Positions 25,947 through 34,341 of a stretch of 64,000 bases of DNA are shown here, in pieces. This DNA is from Pedobacter sp. PACM 27299 (GTDB taxonomy: Bacteria > Bacteroidota > Bacteroidia > Sphingobacteriales > Sphingobacteriaceae). Where the stretch lies: positions 3,162,001-3,226,000 of the forward strand of contig NZ_CP012996.1 of assembly GCF_001412655.1 (NCBI RefSeq). Direction: 5' to 3'. The position numbers were made by a program, and so were the translations under genes. Under the pieces are notes generated by a model. That model worked only from the letters and a program-made list of their open reading frames with translations. It made no database searches and was not told the DNA's origin. How positions within the stretch are numbered: position 1 is the stretch's first letter; the number at the start of each line of letters is the position of its first letter.

Positions 25947-27512
25947 ATGGCCGGAAAAGCAAAAGCAATGAGTCAGATCAAACAACTTCTTCGCCTGCAC
26001 GAGCAAGGCAATTCCATCAAGAGCATTGCCCGAAACCTGGGCATCAGCAAGAATACCGTTAAAGCCTACCTAGCCAAACTGTCTGTAGGGAAACTCGCAG
26101 TATCAGAGCTCCTGGATATGGATGATCCTATTCTTAAAGGCAATTTCCATGCTGGTAATCCTGCCTATAAGGACCCCAGGTTCGAACACATGAGCAAGAA
26201 CCTCGAATATTATTCCAATGAACTTAAAGAAGTCGGCGTAAGCCGAACCCTCCTTTATGAAGAATATATTTCCGGCTACAAAGAAGGATACAGCTATTCC
26301 CAGTTCTGTTTCCACCTGCGACAGCAACTTATTGCACGCAGGCCCGGAATGAGACTGGAACATCTCGCCGGCGATAAGTTATTTATAGATTTTGCGGGTA
26401 AGCCCATGCATTATATAGATCGTGGTACGGGTGAACTTATCCCATGCCAGATCTTTGTAGCGACACTTCCTTTCTCTGATTACTGTTTTGCCATGGCTGT
26501 TCGGAGCCAACGCGTGGATGATTTTTTATATGCACTTGAATGTTGCCTCCGTGAGATCGGTGGTGCTCCAGCGGTGTTAGTTCCCGATAATCTGAAATCA
26601 GCAGTGGTAAAAACTGATCGTTTTGAACCTGAGATCAACCGGGCGCTAGAAGACTTTGCAAACTATTACAGCATTACCGTAATCCCCGCCAGGCCGAGAA
26701 AGCCAAAGGATAAGGCTTTGGTTGAAAACCAGGTCAAACTCGTCTATAACCGGGTTTATGCCCGTTTGCGTAACCGTCAGTTCTTTGATATTGAATCGCT
26801 GAACATCGCCATAAGGGAAAAGGTAAAAGCCCATAACCAGACCCGGATGCAGCAAAAGCCTTATTGCAGAGAGGAACGTTTTCTGGCAGCCGAAAAGCAT
26901 CTGCTGAAATCGCTGCCTTCTGAGGGCTTTGAGGTAAAGTACTATGCTGAGCCCAAGGTGGCTAATAATAACCACATTTACCTTGGAAAGGATAAGCATT
27001 ATTATAGCGTTCCGTTTGCATTTGTTGGAACAAAAGTCCAGGTAATATATACCAGGAGTATGGTCAGGATCTATGCACGTGGCAAACAAATCGCCTTGCA
27101 CATTAGAAATATGCACAGGGCTGGGTATTCAACACAGAAGGAGCATTTGAGTTCACACCACAGGCATTACTTGGAAAGAAGCCCGGAGTATTATATAGCA
27201 AGAGCAAAGGAAAAGTCACCAGAGCTCTATATGCTTACCCAGCTCATTTTTGGCCAACCGAGCCATCCTGAGCAGCTTTACAGAACCTGTGATGGTCTAC
27301 TCAGACTACAGAAGACTGCTTTGCCCGATGCATTTGCAGCAGCATGTGAACTGGCAATCGAGTACCGGAACTTTTCCTACAGGTTTGTGGAACGGATACT
27401 TAAGAACAATATGACAAACCATCAGGATCTGGTAAAACCAGACCAATCTCTGCCCGAGCATCAGAACATTAGGGGAAGCGAATATTATTCACAATCAACA
27501 CTTAAATTCTAA
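25947..27512 (+). CDS. istA: IS21 transposase IstA
   Basis: DDE transposase of about 521 residues. The start at 25947 gives MAGKAKAMSQIKQLLRLHEQ; a GTG at 25917 would add ten residues. The N-terminal HTH reads GNSIKSIARNLGISKNTVKA; the catalytic residues lie in DKLFIDFAGKPMHY, AVLVPDNLKSAV and ALVENQVKLVYNRVYARLRN. The C-terminal beta domain (HYYSVPFAFVGTKVQVIYTR) is intact. It differs at many places from the istA of copy 1, so the two elements arrived separately. Confidence 0.95.
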   Translation: MAGKAKAMSQIKQLLRLHEQGNSIKSIARNLGISKNTVKAYLAKLSVGKLAVSELLDMDDPILKGNFHAGNPAYKDPRFEHMSKNLEYYSNELKEVGVSRTLLYEEYISGYKEGYSYSQFCFHLRQQLIARRPGMRLEHLAGDKLFIDFAGKPMHYIDRGTGELIPCQIFVATLPFSDYCFAMAVRSQRVDDFLYALECCLREIGGAPAVLVPDNLKSAVVKTDRFEPEINRALEDFANYYSITVIPARPRKPKDKALVENQVKLVYNRVYARLRNRQFFDIESLNIAIREKVKAHNQTRMQQKPYCREERFLAAEKHLLKSLPSEGFEVKYYAEPKVANNNHIYLGKDKHYYSVPFAFVGTKVQVIYTRSMVRIYARGKQIALHIRNMHRAGYSTQKEHLSSHHRHYLERSPEYYIARAKEKSPELYMLTQLIFGQPSHPEQLYRTCDGLLRLQKTALPDAFAAACELAIEYRNFSYRFVERILKNNMTNHQDLVKPDQSLPEHQNIRGSEYYSQSTLKF

Positions 27513-27515
27513 AGA

Positions 27516-28232
27516 ATGAACATTGAAACACAGCTTAAACAGCTTCGTCTGCACGGAATGAACCGGAGCTGGCAGGCCTTAACAGAAACAAGAAAGCTCC
27601 ATGAGCTTACCTTTAGCGAAGGAATGGAAGTTCTTCTGCAGGCCGAAAGCGATGACCGGGACGGCAAACGCTTTGAAAGACTACAGGCTAATGCCAACTT
27701 TCGCTACAGGGCATCAATAGAGGAACTGAATATGGAGACCGCAAGGGGGCTAGATAGGTCGCTTATTGCAAATTTTGCGACAGGCGAATACATTCCTAAA
27801 GGGGAAGCAATATTGGTATGCGGTTCTACTGGTACTGGAAAAAGTTTCCTGGCGTCAGCGCTGGGACATCAGGCATGTACTCAGGGATACAGAGTGGCTT
27901 ATTTTAATGTCCAAAAATTATTGCTGAAAACTAAAATGAGCCGTATTGATGGTACTGTATATAAGTTCTTCGAGAAAATATCAAAGGCCGAGTTGCTTAT
28001 CCTTGATGATTTCGGACTGACCCATCTCGAACAGCAGCAGCGGATGGACATGATGGAGATTATAGAGGATCGCCATGCATCAAGGGCTACCATAATTGCC
28101 AGCCAGTTACCAGTGGCGAAGTGGTATGATATCATCGGAGAAAATACAATTGCCGATGCACTTTTAGATCGTATGGTGCATACTTCATACAGAATTGAAC
28201 TAAAAGGAGAAAGTCTAAGAAAAAAAAGGTAA
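27516..28232 (+). CDS. istB: IS21 helper ATPase IstB
   Basis: AAA+ helper of the transposase, 238 residues. Walker A is GSTGTGKSFLASALG and Walker B is LLILDDFGLTHL, with the sensor segment ASRATIIASQLPVAKWYDII. It begins 3 bases after the istA stop, so translation is coupled. The C-terminus ends soon after the last helix (KGESLRKKR). It seems intact. Confidence 0.95.
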   Translation: MNIETQLKQLRLHGMNRSWQALTETRKLHELTFSEGMEVLLQAESDDRDGKRFERLQANANFRYRASIEELNMETARGLDRSLIANFATGEYIPKGEAILVCGSTGTGKSFLASALGHQACTQGYRVAYFNVQKLLLKTKMSRIDGTVYKFFEKISKAELLILDDFGLTHLEQQQRMDMMEIIEDRHASRATIIASQLPVAKWYDIIGENTIADALLDRMVHTSYRIELKGESLRKKR

Positions 28233-28333
28233 AATTGTCATGCCATCAGATTCTGATGAGCCAAATCCCAGACGGGGTCAGTATGATGCATTACTGGGGT
28301 CAACATCACCATAATATCCAACTTATAGCTATT

Positions 28334-28531
28334 TTACTTATTTTCATTGTCTAAGGATTTTTCTATTTCAGCACCTATGTTTTGTTGAATATAATGATTG
28401 CGTTTTTGAAGTTTTTTTATCCTTGTGGCCTTCAATAAGGCGTCAATTGAGCTATATTCTATTCCTATTGATTTACAGATGACTTTTAGATCATCAATCT
28501 GTTTTTCTTTTATTGAGGTCATGTTGTTCAT
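28334..28531 (-). CDS. Small hypothetical protein upstream of dndD
   Basis: 65 residues, basic and helical (KEKQIDDLKVICKSIGIEYS, ATRIKKLQKRNHYIQQNIG). Not recognised. Its stop codon (28336-28334) lies after the native dndD ATG (28347-28345), a 14-base overlap that indicates translational coupling and so a real gene. In classical operons dndC sits in this place, but this protein is far too small and has no PAPS-reductase motifs. It may be a DNA-binding or partner subunit of the dndD-dndE complex (inference). Confidence 0.6.
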   Translation of the reverse strand: MNNMTSIKEKQIDDLKVICKSIGIEYSSIDALLKATRIKKLQKRNHYIQQNIGAEIEKSLDNENK

Positions 28532-28647
28532 AAGAATGATAATTTTAAAAATTTATTGGTCTATTTAAGGTTTAATTTATGTTAAATAACAAAAACATTT
28601 TTTTCTTTCAGTCATTATTTTTAATTGAAATATTTTCAGTGAGGAGT

Positions 28648-30687
28648 TTATGACATTATTGTTTTTTTATACCTAGCGCTAAGACCTTTATATAAATCCA
28701 TTAGATTATTAAATTCTTCTTTTTTACTTTCTTCCATTTTGTTATCTCGGATCTTAATTGATTGTATATTCATAAAACGATACAATCGCTCTTCACTGTT
28801 ATTTTTAGATGAAAAAGGAAATCTATTATTTTTCTCTAAAAATTGCTTTAGTTCTGAAAACCTTTCATCCCAAGCCTGTCTTAACATTGGAGCCTGGTCT
28901 AATCTCACAAAGTTGTTCGTGTCATACTGCTTGTTTCTTAGGCCAATTGTTAAACCAGTGAAAAATGTAAACCTATTATTTCCCTCCATTTGCAGATTTG
29001 AATATATACTTTTGGCGTTTGTATCTCTGAATTGATTAACATACTCGGTTATTTCATTGATGTGTTGAGGTGAGGACTGAGATGATAAAAATTCTTCTGT
29101 AATATCTCGTATAGTTCCACCACGAATATTTTTTTCAGATTCCCAGATCTTTAATCCGTATATGCTTGATCTGCCAATAGGTACAAATCCTGTTTTCCTT
29201 GTCATTGATGCTCTTAGACTGTTTTCATCAGTTTTGTAATCAGGATATAAGCTGATAACCTTTTCATAGATTTCAAAAACTTTAGACGGGCACCCTAATT
29301 TGTCAAGGGCTTCATAGGCGTATTCATAAACCTGTTTCATTGAGTTTCTCTTAAAGAGAATGCGTTCGTTTGTATCTAATATTATCTCAAATTCGTTGAA
29401 TAAAATATATTCTGCACACCTAATGATTTCTTCTGAATGTTCAGACAAACCGTCTTTTGCAAACTCTAATAGGTACGCCTCAAATTCAAAATAATAATCA
29501 TTGTCATTTTTTCCTTGAGAACGGTTTGCAATATCATCGATACAAGCTGCAAAATCAAAAATGTTAGTTAAATCGGTACGGATTAAATATGTTGTCTTCC
29601 AATTATGCCCTATTCTTGTGGTTTTATTAAGTACTATATTTTCTTCATTCCCAATTAGTGAAAAACTATGACTCAGTAGAATTGAAAAGATTTTATTTAT
29701 AAAAAGCGAATTGAAGTCGTTCGATTCCTTTTCATTTATATCATTAACAATAGCATTGTCAATAATAATTATTCCTGATGAGAGATCAAGGCCATAAAGA
29801 TTTAAGGCATGAAATTCTAGGTTTTTAATAAATGAAAACCGATCAAATAAAGTATCGTAAATTTCTTTTCTAATTTGTCGCGCGCGTTCTTTGGTTATAT
29901 CTAACTTATATGCTATTTCAACTAAATTCTCAATGGGAGAATCAGAGATGTAGTTAAGACCATTTTTGAAAACATTTTTATCTCTAGCATCAAATATTAT
30001 CTCATTATCAATTAGTACTTGAAGCGTTTTAAAGAGAGGTAAACCTTTTGAAAACTTATTCATATTATGTATCTCTGAGATGACGTCAGTTGGAATGTCA
30101 AATCTCTGAGTTAAGTATGAATTAAACAATTCCTTGGTTAACAGGTCCTCATCTTCAAAATTAGCAATAATGGTTATTTGGGACTTAATTTTTGAGATAA
30201 ATGTTTTTAACTCTAATTCAGACTTCTCTCCAATGTTTGGCAATGAAATTATGTCAAAATTTGTATCTGATAACAACTCCATTAAGCCTGTTATGCTTAC
30301 ATTCGAGCCCAAATAGTGATTTAAAGCGTTTGAACTTCTTACTGTTAGCTGTCTGTATTGAGAATCAATTATGTTGTTAAGAATATTTCTTTGTCTTATT
30401 GTAAGGCTTTGGATTTTTTCTGGTATTGAGTTTTCAATATAGGTTTCGCATATTGTTATATCTAAATTAATGATGGGCTTGTATTTTTTGCTCAGCTCAA
30501 TCAGTTCTTTATTTGACTTTTGTCCACAGTTTCTAATGCTACAAAAGTTGCCATGTTCTAAGAAAAAAAATACAATGGCAGAAGCATCCCTCAAGTCTGC
30601 TTGGATACAGGCATTATATGATCTGACACTCATGTCTTCGTAAAGACATAGTTCTTTTAAGCTCAGGTTGTGAATAACTTCGTTCAT
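28648..30687 (-). CDS. Large multi-domain DNA-binding protein (alpha-CTD-like, sigma-4-like HTH, HARE-HTH-like, HA-like)
   Basis: 679 residues without membrane segments. Domains in order: an alpha-CTD-like helix-hairpin-helix at 8-70 (SLKELCLYEDMSVRSYNACI, then NCGQKSNKELIEL) and a second at about 130-170 (ISLPNIGEKSELELKTFI); a sigma region-4-like HTH at 250-285 (IAYKLDITKERARQIRKEIY); a HARE-HTH/winged-helix module at 450-515 (YAYEALDKLGCPSKVFEIYE, ending FVPIGRSSIYGLKIWE); a further winged-helix-like part at 523-585; and a helicase-associated-like repeat at 604-667 (AWDERFSELKQFLEKNNRFP). All are DNA- or RNA-polymerase-linked modules. It is on the same strand as dndD, 117 bp upstream of the 65-residue gene. 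A regulatory or targeting role is inferred. Confidence 0.65.
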   Translation of the reverse strand: MNEVIHNLSLKELCLYEDMSVRSYNACIQADLRDASAIVFFFLEHGNFCSIRNCGQKSNKELIELSKKYKPIINLDITICETYIENSIPEKIQSLTIRQRNILNNIIDSQYRQLTVRSSNALNHYLGSNVSITGLMELLSDTNFDIISLPNIGEKSELELKTFISKIKSQITIIANFEDEDLLTKELFNSYLTQRFDIPTDVISEIHNMNKFSKGLPLFKTLQVLIDNEIIFDARDKNVFKNGLNYISDSPIENLVEIAYKLDITKERARQIRKEIYDTLFDRFSFIKNLEFHALNLYGLDLSSGIIIIDNAIVNDINEKESNDFNSLFINKIFSILLSHSFSLIGNEENIVLNKTTRIGHNWKTTYLIRTDLTNIFDFAACIDDIANRSQGKNDNDYYFEFEAYLLEFAKDGLSEHSEEIIRCAEYILFNEFEIILDTNERILFKRNSMKQVYEYAYEALDKLGCPSKVFEIYEKVISLYPDYKTDENSLRASMTRKTGFVPIGRSSIYGLKIWESEKNIRGGTIRDITEEFLSSQSSPQHINEITEYVNQFRDTNAKSIYSNLQMEGNNRFTFFTGLTIGLRNKQYDTNNFVRLDQAPMLRQAWDERFSELKQFLEKNNRFPFSSKNNSEERLYRFMNIQSIKIRDNKMEESKKEEFNNLMDLYKGLSARYKKTIMS

Positions 30688-30955
30688 AAGATAATTAGCT
30701 TTAGAGTAATAATTTTATAGATCATTAAACTGAAAACTATAGTGTTTTGCTGATTTTAATTAAAATTACTGGTTCTTGTTAACTTTTTTTTGCTGCTTTC
30801 AGTAATTAAGGAAAATTATTTTCGAAGTCTAATATAAGAGTTTTATTTCAGGAAGTGTTTAGTATGTTTTTTGTAAATATTTAATGTTGTTTGTTCGAGT
30901 TGTATGTTCCTGTGTTTCTTTATTAGGCTGTAATTAGTTATAAATGCCTCTTTTG

Positions 30956-32068
30956 TTAACTTTCTGTCTCATTAACTATTTTACTTAACAAGCAGTAGTA
31001 GTAGTCAAGCTTTTCAATGATCAGTGTCTGATCGTCATCCTCTATCACCTCCATGTGCAGGTACACACGGCCATCCGTGGTCTTATCGAGATAATTGTTG
31101 GGGAAGAGTTCTGTCAGACGGTCCTCATAGGGTGCAAAATCCTTAATTTTCCAAGTCGTGATATATATCTTAAAGCGGCTTAGTGGATTGTTGTTTAATA
31201 TCTCATAAGAGGCTTCTATGCCAATTCGTTTCTTTTCTGAACCATTGTTGAAGGCATCATATCCCAGATCCCAACCTTCCCATATCCACCATCTGTCATC
31301 GTTGGTCTGGAATTTTATGAGCTTTATCAGTTCAGAAATTCTGTTTTGTTGGACCTTAAGTACGCGCTCATTATACTTTGTATAAAGTGCGATAAGATTG
31401 TCAATCTTTTCAGCATTACTTGAGAAAAAATGTGAAAGCTTATTGTTTTCATAGGTTTCTCCGGTCATATTTTCGATGGTTTTAATAAAGTCATACATAA
31501 ATAACAAATACTTTTGGTTGCCTTGAAAGATGTAATCTCCGATGTTTTGTTTAATCTGATTGAATAAATCGGTATAGGTTACGATCAGAAAATTGTTTTT
31601 ATAGATGAAATCCCTCTCGTATTTATTGGTAATGCTCCTTACTGTCAATATAAGCTTAAAGACATTCTTTTTTCCGTAAAGCGCAATCTGGTTAGAATAG
31701 ATTTCCAGAGGATTGTATACAGAGGCATTGATTTTATTTTCAATACCAATCACCATATCGGGGCTTTTGATCAGTATATCCAGTCTTTTTCCTTCAGAGT
31801 TCAGCTCATTGATCACCTGTATTTGATCATTTTTATATAATATTTTATTATTAGGCGCAATGATCTGTAATAAGGAGTCTATGAACAGGTTCTGAAAATT
31901 GTGCTCATTGGTCGGGTCAAAATAAAAACACAATAATCGGGAGCAGATTTCTTCAAACCGACTAGATGGATACCTGCATAGTTCAAGGTAAGTAGATTCA
32001 AGTACAATCTTGGGTTGCTTGTCAAATTCGTTTAATAGTTCTTCATAGAATTCGATGTTTTCAGTCAT
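30956..32068 (-). CDS. PD-(D/E)XK nuclease family protein (PDDEXK_4 type)
   Basis: A predicted nuclease of 370 residues. The core shows an acidic helix (RFEEICSRLLCFYFDP, E39/E40), the strand-turn KRLDILIKSPDMVIGIENKI with D98 and E110-x-K112, which is the D-x(n)-E-x-K catalytic set, and a Q in the next helix (YSNQIALY). It matches the PDDEXK_4 family often found in defence islands. No methylase is present next to it. It lies in the island, upstream on the same strand as the dnd genes, with a 268-bp gap; whether it acts as the restriction part of that system is inference. Confidence 0.75.
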   Translation of the reverse strand: MTENIEFYEELLNEFDKQPKIVLESTYLELCRYPSSRFEEICSRLLCFYFDPTNEHNFQNLFIDSLLQIIAPNNKILYKNDQIQVINELNSEGKRLDILIKSPDMVIGIENKINASVYNPLEIYSNQIALYGKKNVFKLILTVRSITNKYERDFIYKNNFLIVTYTDLFNQIKQNIGDYIFQGNQKYLLFMYDFIKTIENMTGETYENNKLSHFFSSNAEKIDNLIALYTKYNERVLKVQQNRISELIKLIKFQTNDDRWWIWEGWDLGYDAFNNGSEKKRIGIEASYEILNNNPLSRFKIYITTWKIKDFAPYEDRLTELFPNNYLDKTTDGRVYLHMEVIEDDDQTLIIEKLDYYYCLLSKIVNETES

Positions 32069-32395
32069 TGTGGGTTGTTGTAAAAATCAGATCACTTAGG
32101 ACCGTCTAATTTGGTTGTGCGGTGTGTACTCAGTATTGACTATCATGGTCGTTTAAGAAAATAATTTATAACTCCTAAAGTGTATTGTAAAAGTAAAAAA
32201 TATAGGACATTATTAAATACGGTTTCCCGTATTTAATAATGTCTGTTTAGATGTTTTTAGATTAATTTTTATTTTTGAAATCTTTTCAAGAGCCTGCCTA
32301 AGAAGAGTTGAGTGATATGGTTTTTTATTTAAATAATTGTCCAATTATAGCTTTCTTGACTTCTAAGAAGGATAAAAAAGGGGATATGGTAGACT
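32069..32395 (+). other. Noncoding AT-rich interval
   Basis: No gene seen. It contains a hairpin-like pair around 32207-32242 (CATTATTAAATACGG and CCGTATTTAATAATG, reverse complements with TTTC between them), probably a terminator-like structure or a regulatory stem upstream of the nuclease gene. Confidence 0.45.
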
Positions 32396-32503
32396 GTTTT
32401 TGCAGGAGGGTTTCCTTGCGCATCTGTGGCTTGCAAAAACATCTTAGACCATGGCCCCACCGCACGGTTTTTGCGAGGGTGTTTATGGATTAGGCCATGG
32501 TTT
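32396..32503. other. GC-richer structured noncoding element
   Basis: A clearly GC-richer stretch inside AT-rich DNA. GTTTTTGCA (32396-32404) pairs with TGCAAAAAC (32432-32440), and ACCATGGCC (32448-32456) with GGCCATGGT (32493-32501). The phrase GTTTTTGC plus a G-rich tail occurs twice (32396 and 32467). It overlaps a plus-strand open frame (32308-32493) without coding character. It could be a small RNA, a repeat family member or a recombination site; I cannot decide. Confidence 0.5.
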
Positions 32504-32520
32504 TGAATAAAGGCAATAGT

Positions 32521-32793
32521 TCAATCATCGATCAGCATACTTTTTAGACTATCAATTTCCGGAAGCTGATAGGCTAGTGTGCCCTGCTGAAAGTCAAACA
32601 GTTTTTCCATCAGAATGACTTTTTCATACGGGATATCTTGTGTGCTTTCCGGAAGTATTCTCCGGTAATTGTGGAAAGTGTTTAATGAAATGCTTAAAAG
32701 GTCTGGCAGAATTTGCATCGCTTTACGGTATTGCCATACATTGAGATTGAATAAATATTCATCGATCTTGTATTTTCTAATTTGCTTTTCCAT
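32521..32793 (-). CDS. Small hypothetical protein
   Basis: 90 residues, largely helical (YKIDEYLFNLNVWQYRKAMQ, IPYEKVILMEKLFDFQQGTL). The middle (LLSISLNTFHNYRRI) could be a divergent helix-turn-helix of the XRE type, which would make it a small regulator. Not otherwise recognised. It lies 36 bp after the next gene upstream on the same strand, so the two form a pair. Confidence 0.5.
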   Translation of the reverse strand: MEKQIRKYKIDEYLFNLNVWQYRKAMQILPDLLSISLNTFHNYRRILPESTQDIPYEKVILMEKLFDFQQGTLAYQLPEIDSLKSMLIDD

Positions 32794-32829
32794 GACGTCA
32801 TGTATTAAGTTCGGTTATCATTTATGGGT

Positions 32830-33432
32830 TTAGTTTACTGTTGTGGTAGTATTATTGATGCAGAAAACGGTCTGGCTACTGTCAATCAGATAGATTACTT
32901 CAATTAGTTTTTCTATGTACTCCTTGACAACCACCATTGCACTTCCATCTTCCAAAACCTCATCTATAGTGGGCTCCCTGTAGGCATATTCCACTATCCG
33001 ACTAAATATTAACCTCCATTCGTTTAAGCTCATGAAGCTGAAAAAGTCTTTAAAAAAGCACTGGGTGTTTTTGATTTCCTTATCCGAAAGGGTTTTAAAG
33101 TGGGTGGTAATAAGTGTGCTGTAATACCTGTTAAGGTCTATTTCGCATGGCGTAAGTGTGCATGGATCACAATGCAAAGAGAACTTTGTATCCCTGCAAA
33201 AGAAGATGTGACCTGCTTCCAGTAATTTCAGCAAGCACCTGTAATTGTAGAAGTATTCTTCACTTTTTCCATACTGTTGGTTGGTACATGCTGATTTGAT
33301 CAGCAGTAGAATTTCAGTGCGGAAGGCTTCAATGTCTATTTCATATCTGCAAAAATCTGAAATGAATACGTGTGGGTTTAAGATCTGCTTATCTGTAAGC
33401 TGATTGTACCGGAGTTTGTTTCTATTACTCAT
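32830..33432 (-). CDS. Hypothetical protein of the island
   Basis: 200 residues, soluble, mostly helical. Two features stand out: cysteines in CRDTKFSLHCDPCTLTPCEI, which could bind metal (C-x9-C-x2-C-x4-C), and an acidic helix EAFRTEILLLIKSACTNQQY. No family recognised. Start ATG at 33432 is preceded by a noncoding structured stretch. It forms a pair with the following 90-residue gene. Confidence 0.5.
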   Translation of the reverse strand: MSNRNKLRYNQLTDKQILNPHVFISDFCRYEIDIEAFRTEILLLIKSACTNQQYGKSEEYFYNYRCLLKLLEAGHIFFCRDTKFSLHCDPCTLTPCEIDLNRYYSTLITTHFKTLSDKEIKNTQCFFKDFFSFMSLNEWRLIFSRIVEYAYREPTIDEVLEDGSAMVVVKEYIEKLIEVIYLIDSSQTVFCINNTTTTVN

Positions 33433-33835
33433 AATTTTGAATTTAATGAGCCTTGTAGAAGCTAGATCCCCCTAGAGGGGGCTGGACACCTGCATTCTAC
33501 ATTTGCAACCGAGGCACTGGTAAGCCCGCCTTAACTTCAAAATAAATTGAAACATCAGCTTTACCATTTCTTTCAAAATGGTTATCGTACAAAAATATAA
33601 GCAAGCGCCAGCCCCACCTAAGCGGCACAGGACTACGAATGTAGGGATTTGGCGCCATACTTACACTCGCACGATAAATTACCAGTTTTTCGGTCGCGAG
33701 GCTCGTTGGGTTAAATAATTGAACTATTGTAGTTTATATCATATTTTGATAAATTGGTTGGATAGTAAATATAGAATAAAAATGTCATACATGTATGTCT
33801 TTTGTTTTGTTATTTTTCTATCCCTTTACAATACG
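33433..33835. other. Noncoding, structured region upstream of the XRE gene
   Basis: No convincing gene. A hairpin CCCCC-TAGA-GGGGG lies in 33468-33481. GCGCCA (33605-33610) pairs with TGGCGC (33650-33655), and CTACATT near 33497 can pair with AATGTAG near 33638. The GC-rich pieces stand out against AT-rich flanks. A divergent promoter region or a small RNA gene is possible. Confidence 0.4.
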
Positions 33836-34081
33836 ATGAATGAGCCTATAAACATATCCCCGATAGAACAATATGTGATTGATTACGTAATCAAGCTAAG
33901 GAAAGAAAAGCAGCTTAAACAGGAAGATATCGCGACTATTTTAAATGTGAAGCGCACATTTGTGACCAACGTAGAAAGCGCAAAAAACAGAGCAAAGTAT
34001 AACCTTGTGCATATTGCAAAATTGGCCGATCATTTTGGGCTTTCTCCAAAAGACTTTTTACCTAAAGAGGTTAGTTTGTAA
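33836..34081 (+). CDS. XRE-family transcriptional regulator
   Basis: 81 residues. The start at 33836 (MNEPINISPIEQYVIDYVIK) is preferred; an upstream in-frame start would add 39 hydrophobic, non-typical residues. A complete Cro/C1-type HTH is seen: LRKEKQLKQEDIATILNVKR TFVTNVESAKNRAKYNLVHI AKLADHF (adjoining pieces), with N-V-E-S at the end of the recognition helix. Single-domain XRE proteins near an integrase commonly control island excision or gene expression. It is convergent with the integrase gene. Confidence 0.8.
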   Translation: MNEPINISPIEQYVIDYVIKLRKEKQLKQEDIATILNVKRTFVTNVESAKNRAKYNLVHIAKLADHFGLSPKDFLPKEVSL

Positions 34082-34096
34082 TTTATTTAGTGTCAA

Positions 34097-34206
34097 CCTA
34101 GCGTTATGTCGCCTAGTGCATAAGTAATAAGCTGGATAAATAGCCAATTAACTCAGTGTTTAGTTACCTAAGTGTAATGTCGATTAGGTAACAAAGTGAT
34201 AGGCTG
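34097..34206 (+). repeat. Two imperfect copies of a 39-bp repeat, 70 bp apart
   Basis: CCTAGCGTTATGTCGCCTAG from 34097 and CCTAAGTGTAATGTCGATTA from 34167 begin two related stretches, each followed by a similar AAG/AAC-rich part and ending GATAAGCTGG-like / GATAGGCTG. Possible protein-binding array between the XRE and integrase genes. Confidence 0.5.
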
Positions 34207-34313
34207 ACTAAGTAGACTCGTTGCGTAGTTTTGTCCAGACGACATACAAAAATTCGCTTCCAAAGTTCATCTTCCAATTACAAAATTTGTTTGTTTTGTA
34301 ATCGGCAAGTTGT

Positions 34314-34333
34314 GTTTTTGGGTACCCAAAAAC
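34314..34333. repeat. Perfect 20-bp palindrome
   Basis: GTTTTTGGGT and its reverse complement ACCCAAAAAC without a spacer. Possible operator or recombination/nicking site. Confidence 0.6.
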
Positions 34334-34341
34334 TCCCTTGA

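Larger units (their letters stand above)
25698..28320 (+). mobile_element. IS21-family insertion sequence (copy 2) in dndD
   Basis: A 2623-bp element with istA-istB on the plus strand. Both tips are TGGATATT read inward (right end AATATCCA). The 5-bp target duplication ACTTA is at 25693-25697 and 28321-28325. The left end holds four repeats of the form GAGCATG(T/C)TGACCCC and the right end two reversed ones (GGGGTCAGTATG, GGGGTCAACAT). It is a different element from copy 1 but has the same tip. It split dndD after its first 21-22 bases. Confidence 0.93.

Noticed and set aside
32308..32493. 61-residue plus-strand open frame
   Set aside because: It runs through the two inverted repeats of the GC-rich element and is against the direction of neighbouring genes; the repeats explain the open frame better.
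28648..33432. Retron, CRISPR or toxin-antitoxin locus in the island
   Set aside because: No reverse transcriptase, Cas protein, regular spaced repeats or recognisable toxin was found; the small genes lack such motifs.
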